DNA of 64,000 bases from Fumia sp045121595 (GTDB lineage Bacteria > Bacillota > Clostridia > Oscillospirales > Ruminococcaceae). Of this stretch, positions 42,551 to 51,760 are shown piece after piece. The notes beneath the pieces were generated by a model. That model made no database searches and was not told the origin of the DNA. It saw only the letters and a program-made list of their open reading frames with translations. A program made the position numbers and the translations under genes. The stretch covers positions 68,730-132,729 of the forward strand of contig JBGVGI010000003.1 in the NCBI GenBank assembly GCA_045121595.1, written 5' to 3'. The number at the start of each line of letters is the position of its first letter. Positions within the stretch are counted from its first letter, which is position 1.

Positions 42551-42576
42551 GTAGGGGCAGGGCTCTGCTCTGCCCG
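42551..42576 (+). repeat. GTAG-headed REP hairpin of a second sequence class
   Basis: GTAG, then GGGCAG - ggGCTCTGCt - CTGCCC. The layout is the same as the RAYT-linked REPs (GTAG head, short palindrome), but the stem sequence differs. It is the only copy seen. Confidence 0.65.
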
Positions 42577-42601
42577 TTTGCACCACGGTCAGAAATGAAA
42601 T

Positions 42602-42638
42602 ATAGCGGTGCAGAAGAAATACCGCACCGCCATATTTT
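42602..42638 (-). terminator. Terminator of the catabolic cluster
   Basis: On the minus strand TATGGCGGTGC and GCACCGCTATA form a long stem with a T-rich flank, 24 nt after the last gene. Confidence 0.7.
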
Positions 42639-42661
42639 AATATATTTTCAAAGGTAGTAAT

Positions 42662-43507
42662 TTACACGCCTGAATATGCAGAAAATCCGCCGTCAACGGG
42701 CAAAACAACGCCTGTGATAAAGGATGCCGCATCGTTGTTCAAAAGGAAAAGCAAACTGCCTTCGAGCTCTTTTGCGTCACCAAATCTTCCCATAGGAGTT
42801 GCAGCTAAAATTTTCTTTGTTCTGGGAGTCGGAGTTTTATCGTCGTTAAAAAGAAGCTTTTCATTCTGTTTTGTAACGAAAAATCCGGGGGCAATCGCAT
42901 TAACTCTGATACCCACTTTGGAAAAATGAACTGCAAGCCACTGTGTGAAGTTGGAAATTGCAGCCTTAGCACCCGAGTAAGCAGGGATTTTCGTAAGAGG
43001 AGTGTAAGCGTTCATACTTGAAATATTGATGATGTTACATCCACTTCTTCCCACCATCTGTTTTGCAAAGCTCTGAGTGGGAATAAGTGTACCGAGGAAA
43101 TTTAAGTTGAAAACAAAGCCGACGCCCTCACTGTCGAGGTCAAAAAAGCTTTTTGTATCGGCATCAACGTCACCAAGCTCAAAATATTCCTTGTCGGTTG
43201 TAGCTTTGGGGTTGTTGCCCCCTGCCCCGTTTATAAGGATATCGCAGTCACCGAAATCCTTTTTAACTTCGTTTGCAACCTTTTCGCAGATTGCTTTATC
43301 CAGTACGTTACACGCATAAGCCTTGGAAACAAAGCCTTCTTTATTGATTTCATCCGAAACTTTTTTTGCAGAGTCAAAATCAAGGTCTAAAAGTGCAACC
43401 TTTGCCCCTGCTTTTGCAAGTACCTTTGCAAAACCTGAGCAAAGCACTCCACCTGCACCCGTTACGACTGCAACCTTGCCTTCAAGGTTAGTATTCAAAA
43501 CGTTCAT
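42662..43507 (-). CDS. SDR family oxidoreductase, UxuB/fructuronate reductase-like
   Basis: 281 residues from the ATG at 43507 (MNVLNTNLEGKVAVVTG), behind AAGGAG inside the end of uxuA. Rossmann motif TGAGGVLCSG and the SDR catalytic set with Tyr-x3-Lys in PAYSGAKAAISNF are present, and the C terminus is GVVLPVDGGFSAYSGV. The one-base gap after uxuA suggests it makes D-mannonate from D-fructuronate, as SDR-type UxuB does in Bacillus. That specificity is inferred from context. Confidence 0.87.
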   Translation of the reverse strand: MNVLNTNLEGKVAVVTGAGGVLCSGFAKVLAKAGAKVALLDLDFDSAKKVSDEINKEGFVSKAYACNVLDKAICEKVANEVKKDFGDCDILINGAGGNNPKATTDKEYFELGDVDADTKSFFDLDSEGVGFVFNLNFLGTLIPTQSFAKQMVGRSGCNIINISSMNAYTPLTKIPAYSGAKAAISNFTQWLAVHFSKVGIRVNAIAPGFFVTKQNEKLLFNDDKTPTPRTKKILAATPMGRFGDAKELEGSLLFLLNNDAASFITGVVLPVDGGFSAYSGV

Positions 43508-43508
43508 T

Positions 43509-44558
43509 TTATTCTCCTTTTGCTTTTTCACAAGCTTCAAAAAGTCCGTTTATGTAAGCCGCACCCAAAGCTCTGTCGTAAAGTCCGTAACCGGGTTTAC
43601 CCGTTTCGCCCCAGATCATTCTGCCGTGGTCGGGACGAACGTAGCCGTCAAAGTTGTTATCAACGAGTGCTTTTACGATTTTATACATATCAAGGCTTCC
43701 GTTTTTGGAAAGATGTCCTCTTTCTTCAAAACTGCCGTCGGGGAAAAGCTCTACCTGACGGATATGCATAAATGCAATTCTGTCCATCTTTGCATATTTT
43801 TCGACGAGTTTTTCCACGTTGTTAAAACAAGCACAACCGAGTGAGCCTGTGCAGAGGCAAAGGGAGTTCGCAGGAGAATCCACAACCGAAAGCAGTCTGT
43901 CGAGATTTGCTTCGTTTGTAACAATTCTCGGAATTCCGAAGATAGAGTATGGCGGGTCATCGGGGTGAATTGCCATTCTCACGTCGCACTCTTCTGCAAC
44001 GGGGATAATCTTTTTAAGGAAGTATTCAAGGTTTTCCCAGAGTCCTTCCTCACCAATCTTTGAATAAGCGTTGATAAGACCGCGTACCTCGTCCTGAGTA
44101 TAACTTGCATCCCAACCGGGGAGATTGATATCGTCAGTGAGAGGGTCTAAGCCTTCAAGCTGACTTTTATACATAACAAGGCTTGTAGAGCCATCGGGAA
44201 GCTCCTTATCAAGCTGAGTACGGGTCCAGTCGAAAACGGGCATAAAGTTATAGGTGATGCATTTAACGCCGTATTTTGCACAGCGGCGGATGTTTTCACA
44301 GTAAACTTCAATAAGCTCGTCGCGGTTTTCAGAACCAAGCTTTATATCCTCGGGAACAGGTACCGACTCAACGATATCAAAAAGCATACCGTTTGCTTCA
44401 ACCTGATTTTTCATTTTGAGAAGGCTTTCTTCAGGCCATACTTCGCCCGGTTTTACGTCGTAAACGGCACTTACAACCGAACGCATATTGGGAATCTGTC
44501 TTATGTACTCTAAGGTTACGGGGTCGGATTCTCCGTACCAGCGGAATGACATTTTCAT
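43509..44558 (-). CDS. uxuA: Mannonate dehydratase
   Basis: UxuA converts D-mannonate to 2-keto-3-deoxy-D-gluconate in glucuronate breakdown. 349 residues, TIM barrel of the xylose-isomerase superfamily. Family signature MSFRWYGESDPVTLEYIRQIP at the start; metal-binding segments around AIHPDDPPYSIFGIPRI, CTGSLG, HIRQVE and RPDHGRMIWGE. The start overlaps nagA by 4 nt (ATGA), so translation is coupled. Confidence 0.96.
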   Translation of the reverse strand: MKMSFRWYGESDPVTLEYIRQIPNMRSVVSAVYDVKPGEVWPEESLLKMKNQVEANGMLFDIVESVPVPEDIKLGSENRDELIEVYCENIRRCAKYGVKCITYNFMPVFDWTRTQLDKELPDGSTSLVMYKSQLEGLDPLTDDINLPGWDASYTQDEVRGLINAYSKIGEEGLWENLEYFLKKIIPVAEECDVRMAIHPDDPPYSIFGIPRIVTNEANLDRLLSVVDSPANSLCLCTGSLGCACFNNVEKLVEKYAKMDRIAFMHIRQVELFPDGSFEERGHLSKNGSLDMYKIVKALVDNNFDGYVRPDHGRMIWGETGKPGYGLYDRALGAAYINGLFEACEKAKGE

Positions 44559-45739
44559 AGGTTTTCTCCTTCAAACACGGTTTTACCCGCTACAATAGTA
44601 TATTTAACGTTGATATCATCGTCAAAGATAACAAAGTCGGCAAAGTAACCTTTTTTGATTTCACCCATTTTTTCTTCTTTCATAATGGATGCGGGAACTT
44701 TGGTTGCCATCTTGACTGCATCAACGATGGGAGCTTCAGCTAATTTTACCATATTTCTTACCACTCTGTCCATTGTGGCGATACTTCCTGCAAACGCAGT
44801 GCGGTCGGGAAGCTTTGCAACGTTGTCCTCGATAATGGTATCACTTCCGCCGTTGGGAGCTTTTACGATAGTTCCTTCGGGGTAGTCACACGCCGCCGAA
44901 CGGATAGAGTCGGTGATAAGAGCAATTTTATCCACGGGTTTAAGCTTATAGATAAACTGTAGAAGTTCTTTGGGCAAATGGCATCCGTCACCGATAATTT
45001 CGATAGTCAGATCGTCATAAAGAAATGCCGCATCGTTAAGACCTGCATAGCGGAACGCATTCTTTCTCATAACGGGAGTTGTACAGGAATAAAGGTGAGT
45101 GATATGGGTAAAGCCGTATTTAATTGCTTCCTTTGCACCGATACAGTCAACCTCGGTATGACCCATAGCCGCCAAAATTCCGTTTTCCGAAAGTGCTTTT
45201 GCAAAATCATAAGCACCCTCGAGTTCGGGAGCCGCCGACCATCTGCTCAAGATATCTTTATATTTATCGATAATCTGCATATATTCTTTGGGGTCGGGGT
45301 TACGAACGTATCTGGGGTCCTGAGCACCACGCTGTGACATCGCAAAATAAGGTCCCTCAAGGTGAAGCCCCATAAGTCTTGCGCCGTTATGACTTTCATT
45401 CATAACGTTTTTATACGCTTCACAGCTACCGACGATTTCCTCAAAGCTACCCGAGCTTACAGTAGGATAAAGTGCAGTCGTACCGTGTTGTGCGTGAAGC
45501 ACTGCAGGAGTTATAAAAGCTTCCTTTGTGCCGTCAATGAACTCAAAACCGCCACCGCCGTGGGTGTGAATATCAATAAAACCTGCAGAAAGGTAGTTAC
45601 CTTTTGCATCAATCACTTCGTCACAAGGCAAGTCCTTGTCGGTGATTTCGGTGATAACGCCGTCTTCAAAGTAAACGCTTTCGCCCGTTTTAATTTCGTC
45701 ACCAAGAACGATTTTTGCATTTGTAATTTTAGTAATCAT
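44555..45739 (-). CDS. nagA: N-acetylglucosamine-6-phosphate deacetylase
   Basis: NagA removes acetate from GlcNAc-6-P to give GlcN-6-P. 394 residues of the amidohydrolase superfamily. The HxH motif is H58-T-H60 in GFIDIHTHGGGG. LEGPYF, GHTEVD, THLYS and DGCHLP plus the catalytic Asp in LITDSIR are recognisable. Coupled to nagB upstream and uxuA downstream by ATGA overlaps. The fused nag-uxu order suggests a substrate yielding both amino sugar and uronate, or relatives of these. Confidence 0.94.
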   Translation of the reverse strand: MITKITNAKIVLGDEIKTGESVYFEDGVITEITDKDLPCDEVIDAKGNYLSAGFIDIHTHGGGGFEFIDGTKEAFITPAVLHAQHGTTALYPTVSSGSFEEIVGSCEAYKNVMNESHNGARLMGLHLEGPYFAMSQRGAQDPRYVRNPDPKEYMQIIDKYKDILSRWSAAPELEGAYDFAKALSENGILAAMGHTEVDCIGAKEAIKYGFTHITHLYSCTTPVMRKNAFRYAGLNDAAFLYDDLTIEIIGDGCHLPKELLQFIYKLKPVDKIALITDSIRSAACDYPEGTIVKAPNGGSDTIIEDNVAKLPDRTAFAGSIATMDRVVRNMVKLAEAPIVDAVKMATKVPASIMKEEKMGEIKKGYFADFVIFDDDINVKYTIVAGKTVFEGENL

Positions 45740-46503
45740 ATAAGTTTACCGCTTTCGTTGTCACAGTAGATAATAACACTGCTGTGATTTTTCATAATTG
45801 TTGCGGGACATTCTTCGGAAACGTCCATCATAACGGTATTTTTAACAGCCTCTGCCTTTGTTTTTGCAGGAACCATACAGAAAAGGTGGTTACCCTTAAA
45901 CAAAGTCGGAACTGTCAAAGTGAGTGCAAACTTCGGCACGTCATCGATTTTTGCAAAACAACCGTCATTAACTTGCTGGTTACGGCATTTTTCGTCAAGC
46001 TCAACTTCCTTGATGATTTTTGTATCGTTAAAATCAGCAACACCGGGGTCGTTGAAAGCGATATGACCGTTTTCACCGATACCAAGACAAACGATATCAA
46101 CGTTTACGTCGATAAGTTTGCCGTAACGCTCACATTCTGCCTCAATGTCAGTTGCGCAACTGTCAATAAGGTTAACGGATTTAAAAGGCACTTTATCGAA
46201 AATATCCTTTTTAAGGAAGTTTCCGAACGCCTGAGGTGCACCCTCGGGAAGACCTATATATTCGTCCATATGAAATGCGTTGATTCTTGTCCAGTCGATA
46301 TCTTTAAAAAGGATAAGCTCAGCCAAAGTATCAGACTGGGACGGAGCCGCCGCAAAAATCATATTGATTTCCTCTTTTTCGTTTAAAAGTTTCACGATTT
46401 TATCAGCAATATCCTTTGCTGCAGAAGCCGCCATGCTTCTTCTTGAATCGTAAACTCTTACTTCCGCCTTACCTGCGGTAATATTTTTAATAACTGCCAT
46501 CAT
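45736..46503 (-). CDS. nagB: Glucosamine-6-phosphate deaminase-like protein
   Basis: NagB isomerises and deaminates GlcN-6-P to fructose-6-P and ammonia. 255 residues. HMDEY (79-83) and GIGENGHIAFNDPG (141-154) are the catalytic segments. The phosphate loop is AAAPSQSDTL in place of the usual xxxTGSTP form, so this belongs to a divergent NagB branch and the exact substrate may differ. It is translationally coupled to nagA. Confidence 0.88.
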   Translation of the reverse strand: MMAVIKNITAGKAEVRVYDSRRSMAASAAKDIADKIVKLLNEKEEINMIFAAAPSQSDTLAELILFKDIDWTRINAFHMDEYIGLPEGAPQAFGNFLKKDIFDKVPFKSVNLIDSCATDIEAECERYGKLIDVNVDIVCLGIGENGHIAFNDPGVADFNDTKIIKEVELDEKCRNQQVNDGCFAKIDDVPKFALTLTVPTLFKGNHLFCMVPAKTKAEAVKNTVMMDVSEECPATIMKNHSSVIIYCDNESGKLI

Positions 46504-46511
46504 AATTCTCC

Positions 46512-47348
46512 TTAAATCGGTGGATTTAATTCTTCCGTCTGTCCGGGGGGATGTCCCTCGAACTTTTTGAAAGCTTTTATAAAGTTTGAATAATCGTTAA
46601 ATCCTGAGGCAAAACAAGCCTCCTTAACGGAAAAACCGAGCTGTAGCAATTTTTTAGCCTCGGCAATACGCCTTTTGATAAGATGTTCTTTAATCGTCAT
46701 ACCCGTTTCCGTGGTGAACATTCTGTAAAGCCGTGACTCACTGAGCCCCATATCCTTAGCAAGTTGTGAAACCGAAATATGCGTTTTAAAATTACGCTCG
46801 ATGAAGTCTAAAATCTGGTCTGCTTCGGTTTCGGGGGCAAAATCCTGTTCAAAAATCGTATCGTTTTCAAATTTATAGCTTATAAACTTCAAAATCTTAA
46901 GTAAGATTATAAATTTTTCGGTTTCATCATCTTCAGCGCTGTAAAGAGTGATAAGATTGATGAAAAAATCGTGTTCTTCATCCGAAAGATGTGTTTTGTG
47001 TGAAAGTACTTCGTTTTTGAAAATTGCCTCGAACGGGTTATCCTGCAAATTCGGGAGAGATTTAAGCTTCTCCACCATTTCCGAAGAAAGACTTATAATA
47101 CATCTCTCGTACTCGTTTACGGGGTATAAAAGTGATTTGTGAATCTGGAGGGCCGGGGTCAAAAACATATCGTGTTTCTCACAACGGTAATATCTGTCGT
47201 TTATAAGATACCTTCTGCACCCTCTTATGTTGTAATAAATTTCGATATAACTATGCAAATGAGGTGGGAAAATATGTGGCTCACTCACAAGATGTTCAAC
47301 AACTACGGGGACTAAGGCTTCCCTGTAAATGCTTTTTGTGGTATCCAT
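46512..47348 (-). CDS. AraC family transcriptional regulator
   Basis: 278 residues. N-terminal cupin-like sensor (about 1-150: PHIFPPHLHSYIEIYYNIRG...YYRCEKHDMFLTP). The C-terminal double HTH runs from about 175 (ISVSQLAKDMGLSESRLYRMF, then SVKEACFASGFNDYSNFIKAF). It is embedded between the dehydrogenase/aminotransferase genes and nagB (8-nt gap) and is therefore the probable local regulator. A weak TATACT in the 37-nt gap upstream may give it some independent transcription. Confidence 0.93.
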   Translation of the reverse strand: MDTTKSIYREALVPVVVEHLVSEPHIFPPHLHSYIEIYYNIRGCRRYLINDRYYRCEKHDMFLTPALQIHKSLLYPVNEYERCIISLSSEMVEKLKSLPNLQDNPFEAIFKNEVLSHKTHLSDEEHDFFINLITLYSAEDDETEKFIILLKILKFISYKFENDTIFEQDFAPETEADQILDFIERNFKTHISVSQLAKDMGLSESRLYRMFTTETGMTIKEHLIKRRIAEAKKLLQLGFSVKEACFASGFNDYSNFIKAFKKFEGHPPGQTEELNPPI

Positions 47349-47385
47349 ACTTTTCTCACCTCATTCTTATTTAGTATAAAACTGT

Positions 47386-48366
47386 TTATTTTGCCGCTTT
47401 CTGGATTTTGAGTGTTTCTTCGGACGAAGCAAGTATACCGGTTGTGTAGTCAACCTTTCCGCCTATATCATCTATAAAGTCTGTAAGGTAGTTTCTGTCT
47501 GTAACGATACCGTCACAGAGAGTAACTTTATCCTCAGTTTTCTTATAGAGTTTTACGGGTTCGTCTTTGGGACAGAAACAAATCATACCCTCTGTTCCCC
47601 AAACCTTGAATTCCCAGTAATAAGGCAAATCAAAGCCTATTCCGTTGGGAACAGTGTAGGAAACGTCTGCGATAACTCCAACGTTGTTTGTCAAAGTGAG
47701 CATAAACTGTGCACTTTCTTTAAACTGAGGCTCTTTATCTGCAAGCTTGTTCCAGGTACGAGCCGCACAGATATCCATAACGTCGAGCTTAAAGTAATTC
47801 TTGATAATGTCCATAGCGTGGATAGCAATATCGTTGATAGTGCCACCGTGCTTACCTTCTTCAAAGTACCAGGAAGGTCTTTCGCCGTAGTACAAAGGAT
47901 GCTGACCGCCAAAGAGAATGTTATTCACTTCACCGATTTCGCCGTCTTCAATAAGCTTCTTTGCACAAAGCATATTTTTGTCGTAGCGAAGATCAAGCAT
48001 AAGACCTACTTTAAGGCCCGTTTTCTTAACGAGCTTTTTAATCTCTTTGAGTTCTTTTAAAGAAGTACACAAAGGTTTGTCAGCAATAACGTGCTTACCT
48101 GCTTTTAAAGCTTTGATAACAAGTTCACCGCGTCTGCCGTAATAGTCACCGATAGCAACGATGTCGATATCGGGATTATTAAGGATTTCTTCGTATGTAT
48201 CACAGTTAAAGTTTACGTTTTTCTTTTCTATTGCAGCTTTTCTGGCATCTTCATTTTCTTCCCATGCAGCAACGATTTCAACGTCGGGGTTGTTTTCTGC
48301 TACACCGTAAAGACCGAAAATGTGGCCGTGACGGAAACCTGCAAAACCAATTTTAAGTGTACTCAT
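47386..48366 (-). CDS. Gfo/Idh/MocA family oxidoreductase (second of two)
   Basis: 326 residues. The Rossmann start is IGFAGFRHGHIFGLYG. The usual EKP motif appears as DKP in HVIADKPLCTSL; this substitution is tolerated in the family. The C-terminal alpha/beta domain includes GGTINDIAIHAMDII. Such enzymes oxidise or reduce a hydroxyl of a sugar, uronate or inositol with NAD(P). The C terminus is short (ends KIQKAAK). It follows the aminotransferase by 12 nt. Confidence 0.9.
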   Translation of the reverse strand: MSTLKIGFAGFRHGHIFGLYGVAENNPDVEIVAAWEENEDARKAAIEKKNVNFNCDTYEEILNNPDIDIVAIGDYYGRRGELVIKALKAGKHVIADKPLCTSLKELKEIKKLVKKTGLKVGLMLDLRYDKNMLCAKKLIEDGEIGEVNNILFGGQHPLYYGERPSWYFEEGKHGGTINDIAIHAMDIIKNYFKLDVMDICAARTWNKLADKEPQFKESAQFMLTLTNNVGVIADVSYTVPNGIGFDLPYYWEFKVWGTEGMICFCPKDEPVKLYKKTEDKVTLCDGIVTDRNYLTDFIDDIGGKVDYTTGILASSEETLKIQKAAK

Positions 48367-48378
48367 TTTTATTCTCCC

Positions 48379-49707
48379 TTATTTACGGAAAGTTGTGATA
48401 CTTCTTCCGTCACTCTTGAGCTGTTTTTCTTTTTCGTTCTTTTCAGCATCGTATTTGAGGAGGAGGTCAAGGTTGTCGATTACTTTCTTGTGTGCATGGA
48501 TATATTCATCAATAACAGTCTTGTCTTCATACTCAAATCTGGGAGCAGCATAGATAACACATTTGTTAAGATACTCGGAAACTTCGAGGTACTCAGCGGG
48601 AGCATATTTTGCACCGTAGTGAGGACAACCGAAGTGACATTTTTCAGCGTAAGGGCCGTCAGCAGCAAAGAAAGGAGCTTTATGGAGTACACCGTATCCG
48701 CAAGGGCCTGTGAAAAGACCTTCAGCTGTCAAAGCTTCGAGCAATGTATGCATGGAAAGACCTTTGAGTTTTTCAGGGAGGTATTCAATATGGTGGTAAG
48801 CGTATACTCTGTTACCTCCGTCAACTTCTTTAAGAGGAATCATATGGCCCATTTCAGCAAGATGTTTGTCGAAGTATTCGCCGTTTTCTTTTCTGATTGC
48901 GTTGAGTTCGTCAAGTCTGTCAAGACCTGCTTCAGCAATAGCAGCAGCAAAGGGGTTGATTCTGTGTTTGAAACCAAAACCTGTGAGGCTGTATTTTTTG
49001 TATTCAGAATCATCAGGAAGATTACCGAGTCTTTCGTAGTGACCGAGTGCACAAGCGCGTTCAAAGTATTCACGGTTATTCGTTACCATGATACCGCCTT
49101 CACCACCGGGGAGAACTTTAGAGCCCTGGAGTGAGAAGCATCCAATGTCACCGATAGAACCAACTTTTTTGCCTTTATACTCAGCACCGTGAGCGTGAGA
49201 ACAGTCTTCAATTACTTTGAGGTTATGTTTCTTAGCGAGTTCCATAATAGGATCCATATCGCAGGGGTTACCCCAAACGTGAACGAGAAGGATAGCCTTT
49301 GTTTTAGGAGTAATGCATTTTTCGATTGTTTCAGCTGTGAGAGTGTGAGAAGCACGGTCAACGTCAGCAAATACGGGGATAGCGTTTGCTGCAGCAACGG
49401 GGCCTACTGTTGCCCAGAATGTAAAGGAAGGAACGATAACTTCATCACCTGCACCAACACCTACTGCAAAGAGAGCAGCCTGGATGGATGTTGTACCGTT
49501 AACGTAGCACAAGGAGTATTCTGTGCCGATATATTCTCTGAATTTCTTTTCAAATCTTGCTACTACGGGCGAAGCAGAAATATCGCCTTTGATAAGCATA
49601 TCGTTGATTACTTTGTAAGCTGAGTCTGCAACTACGGGGCGCTGACATCTTTCAAGTCCGCCTGATACCGCTTTTTCTCCACCAAATAATGCTAATTTTT
49701 CTGTCAT
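48379..49707 (-). CDS. DegT/DnrJ/EryC1/StrS family PLP aminotransferase
   Basis: 442 residues. The PLP lysine is K197 in FSLQGSKVLPGGEGG; D168 of EDCSHAHG binds the pyridine nitrogen. The start (LALFGGEKAV) and length resemble the branch that includes L-glutamine:scyllo-inosose aminotransferase. Family members aminate keto-sugars or keto-cyclitols, and the reverse deamination is chemically possible. It is flanked on both sides by Gfo/Idh dehydrogenases, which would make or use the keto-intermediate. Confidence 0.92.
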   Translation of the reverse strand: MTEKLALFGGEKAVSGGLERCQRPVVADSAYKVINDMLIKGDISASPVVARFEKKFREYIGTEYSLCYVNGTTSIQAALFAVGVGAGDEVIVPSFTFWATVGPVAAANAIPVFADVDRASHTLTAETIEKCITPKTKAILLVHVWGNPCDMDPIMELAKKHNLKVIEDCSHAHGAEYKGKKVGSIGDIGCFSLQGSKVLPGGEGGIMVTNNREYFERACALGHYERLGNLPDDSEYKKYSLTGFGFKHRINPFAAAIAEAGLDRLDELNAIRKENGEYFDKHLAEMGHMIPLKEVDGGNRVYAYHHIEYLPEKLKGLSMHTLLEALTAEGLFTGPCGYGVLHKAPFFAADGPYAEKCHFGCPHYGAKYAPAEYLEVSEYLNKCVIYAAPRFEYEDKTVIDEYIHAHKKVIDNLDLLLKYDAEKNEKEKQLKSDGRSITTFRK

Positions 49708-49720
49708 AATAATTCTCTCC

Positions 49721-50731
49721 TTAAAAATTTATTTTTTTGCCTGATTTTGATGATTCATATATAGCACAAATAAGTTCAACACTTCGTCTGCCCTCATTTG
49801 CATCTATTAAAAGTTTCTCTCCGTTTTCGAGATGGTTTATAAGGTTTAAAATCTGTGCCTTATGTCCCGAGAACGAAATCTGTTTGGGGTCAGCAAAAGA
49901 AGCCACCAAAGCTTCTTTTTTCTCTTCCTTTTCGTCCCCTATATCCCAGTGAACGATAGCGTCTTCCTCTAAAACGATACTGCCTTCGGTTCCGCAAATT
50001 TCAAACTGTCTGGGATAACCGGGAGTAACAGAAGTAGTACCCTCGATAGTACCGATAGCGCCGTTTTCAAATTCAACTACCGCAACGGCAGTATCCTCTA
50101 CCTCGATATCGTGCTTTAAGGTTCTGCAGAAAGCAAAAACGCTTTTCACGTCCCCCATATAGTAAAGCATAAGGTCAACGCCGTGGATACCCTGATTCAT
50201 CAAAGCACCACCGCCGTCCATAGCCCAGGTGCCTCTCCAGTTTGAGGAAGCATAGTATTCTTCCGAACGGAAGTATTTCATATGCACACCGCATTCAACA
50301 AGCTTACCGAGTTTATTTTCAGCAATTGCCTTTTTAACCTTTTTGCTTGTTTCGGAAAAACGAAGCTGAGAGATAACAACACAGCTTTTACCCGTTTCAA
50401 CTTGAGTGTCAACAAGTTTCTGACAGTCTTCAGGGGTAATTGCCATTGGTTTTTCAACCACAACGTTTTTGCCACTCTTCATTGCAGCAATCGCAGTTTT
50501 TGCGTGCATACCGCTTGGGGTACAGATACAAACGATATCAATATTTTCATCACTTAAAAGCTCTTCTTCGCTTTTAAACTTCTTACTACCCCACTTTTCG
50601 CAAAATGCGTCAGCCGCTTTTTCGTAAGGGTCGTAAGCGCCGTAGATTTCAGCATTTTCGATACTATCTATCGCGAGAGCGTGAATTCCTGCAATAAATC
50701 CGCAACCGATAATTCCAAACTTATAGCTCAT
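49721..50731 (-). CDS. Gfo/Idh/MocA family oxidoreductase (first of two)
   Basis: 336 residues. Rossmann motif FGIIGCGFIAGIHALA and the canonical EKP motif in VVVEKPMAITPEDC. The active-site region GGALMNQGIHGVDLMLY has the conserved HxxD-type dyad. Substrate unknown; likely an NAD(P)-linked dehydrogenase for a sugar or cyclitol. One nucleotide separates it from the amidohydrolase gene upstream. Confidence 0.92.
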   Translation of the reverse strand: MSYKFGIIGCGFIAGIHALAIDSIENAEIYGAYDPYEKAADAFCEKWGSKKFKSEEELLSDENIDIVCICTPSGMHAKTAIAAMKSGKNVVVEKPMAITPEDCQKLVDTQVETGKSCVVISQLRFSETSKKVKKAIAENKLGKLVECGVHMKYFRSEEYYASSNWRGTWAMDGGGALMNQGIHGVDLMLYYMGDVKSVFAFCRTLKHDIEVEDTAVAVVEFENGAIGTIEGTTSVTPGYPRQFEICGTEGSIVLEEDAIVHWDIGDEKEEKKEALVASFADPKQISFSGHKAQILNLINHLENGEKLLIDANEGRRSVELICAIYESSKSGKKINF

Positions 50732-50732
50732 T

Positions 50733-51632
50733 TTATTCCCCCTCTAAAAGTCTTAATGCGTTATCTCTACATACTTTTCTGTATGCATCGTAGCTTATCT
50801 TACCCTGCTCCATAGCTTCGTCTAAAAATTCAGGAAGCTTCATCAAAGGACGATCGTAAGGGTCGGGAGTGCAGATATCAGCACCGTAATAAATTCTGTC
50901 CTGAAATTCTTCAATAAACTTGTATGTAAACTCAGGGTCACGTGTCAGAGCAAAGTATCCGCTGCCTGCAGACACGTCGCAGTGGAGGTTTTTGTATTTT
51001 CTCATAAGCTCCACAACTCTGCCGCCTTCGGTTACGGGGCCTTCGTGATACTGTCCACGAGATTTAAGATAACAGTCACCGCTTATCTCGTTCCAGAATT
51101 TTGTGGAATGTCCTATAAAAATGAGATTCGGGAACATCTTAAGTACCTTTTCAAGTCTGGGAAGTCCCATTTCGTCGGCAACGCCGTAATCCCTTCCCAT
51201 CTGTCCGATATGGAAAAGTACCGGCATATTACAAGCTTCACAATGCTTAAAGAGGTTAATCATCATAGGGTCGTCAAAATACATATTCTTTGTAAGCTCA
51301 CCGACGCCCTTAGCACCAAGCGCTTTATACTGCTCAAGGTAGAATGAAAGGTTTACGTCAGGGTCGTTACATTCAAAACCTGGGTCAAAGTTACAAAACC
51401 ACCAGCCAATGGTATCGGGGCGTTCTTTTGCAATTTTTATAACCTCGGGAATCGACTGGGACTGCGGACAACCTGCATTGTCAACCAAGGGAAGAAGTAC
51501 TGCCTTCTCAACGCCCATCACGTCGTATGCACGGCGCATATCGTCGACGGTCGGGAAGCATCCGTACGGACCTTTGATAACGTTTTCTGCAAGAGCATGG
51601 CAGTGAATATCAATTTTTTTAAGTCTTTGCAT
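50733..51632 (-). CDS. Amidohydrolase-2 family TIM-barrel hydrolase
   Basis: 299 residues. The metal-binding HxH is H10-C-H12 in KKIDIHCHALA, with further ligands in LFHIGQMG, FIGHS and the final Asp in YYGADICTPDP. Amidohydrolase-2 proteins act as lactonases, hydrolases or decarboxylases. Next to two dehydrogenases it may open a sugar lactone, but this is inference. It is the first gene of the cluster. Confidence 0.85.
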   Translation of the reverse strand: MQRLKKIDIHCHALAENVIKGPYGCFPTVDDMRRAYDVMGVEKAVLLPLVDNAGCPQSQSIPEVIKIAKERPDTIGWWFCNFDPGFECNDPDVNLSFYLEQYKALGAKGVGELTKNMYFDDPMMINLFKHCEACNMPVLFHIGQMGRDYGVADEMGLPRLEKVLKMFPNLIFIGHSTKFWNEISGDCYLKSRGQYHEGPVTEGGRVVELMRKYKNLHCDVSAGSGYFALTRDPEFTYKFIEEFQDRIYYGADICTPDPYDRPLMKLPEFLDEAMEQGKISYDAYRKVCRDNALRLLEGE

Positions 51633-51694
51633 AATAAGTCCCCCTTATTATTTAAATGAATACCCGCAAATTTCTTTTAAAATCTCCGGTTTCA

Positions 51695-51733
51695 AGCAGG
51701 AATAGTAAACCTCGTTTACTATTCCCACTTGCT
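51695..51733 (-). promoter_or_regulatory. Leader palindrome ahead of the catabolic cluster
   Basis: GGAATAGTAAAC - ctc - GTTTACTATTCC is a perfect 12-bp inverted repeat (51699-51725), extended by AGCA/TGCT. It lies within the ~120-nt leader between promoter and first gene and has no T tract, so it is either an RNA hairpin or a roadblock-type operator. Confidence 0.6.
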
Positions 51734-51760
51734 ACATCCCTTATATATATCTTTAGTTTA

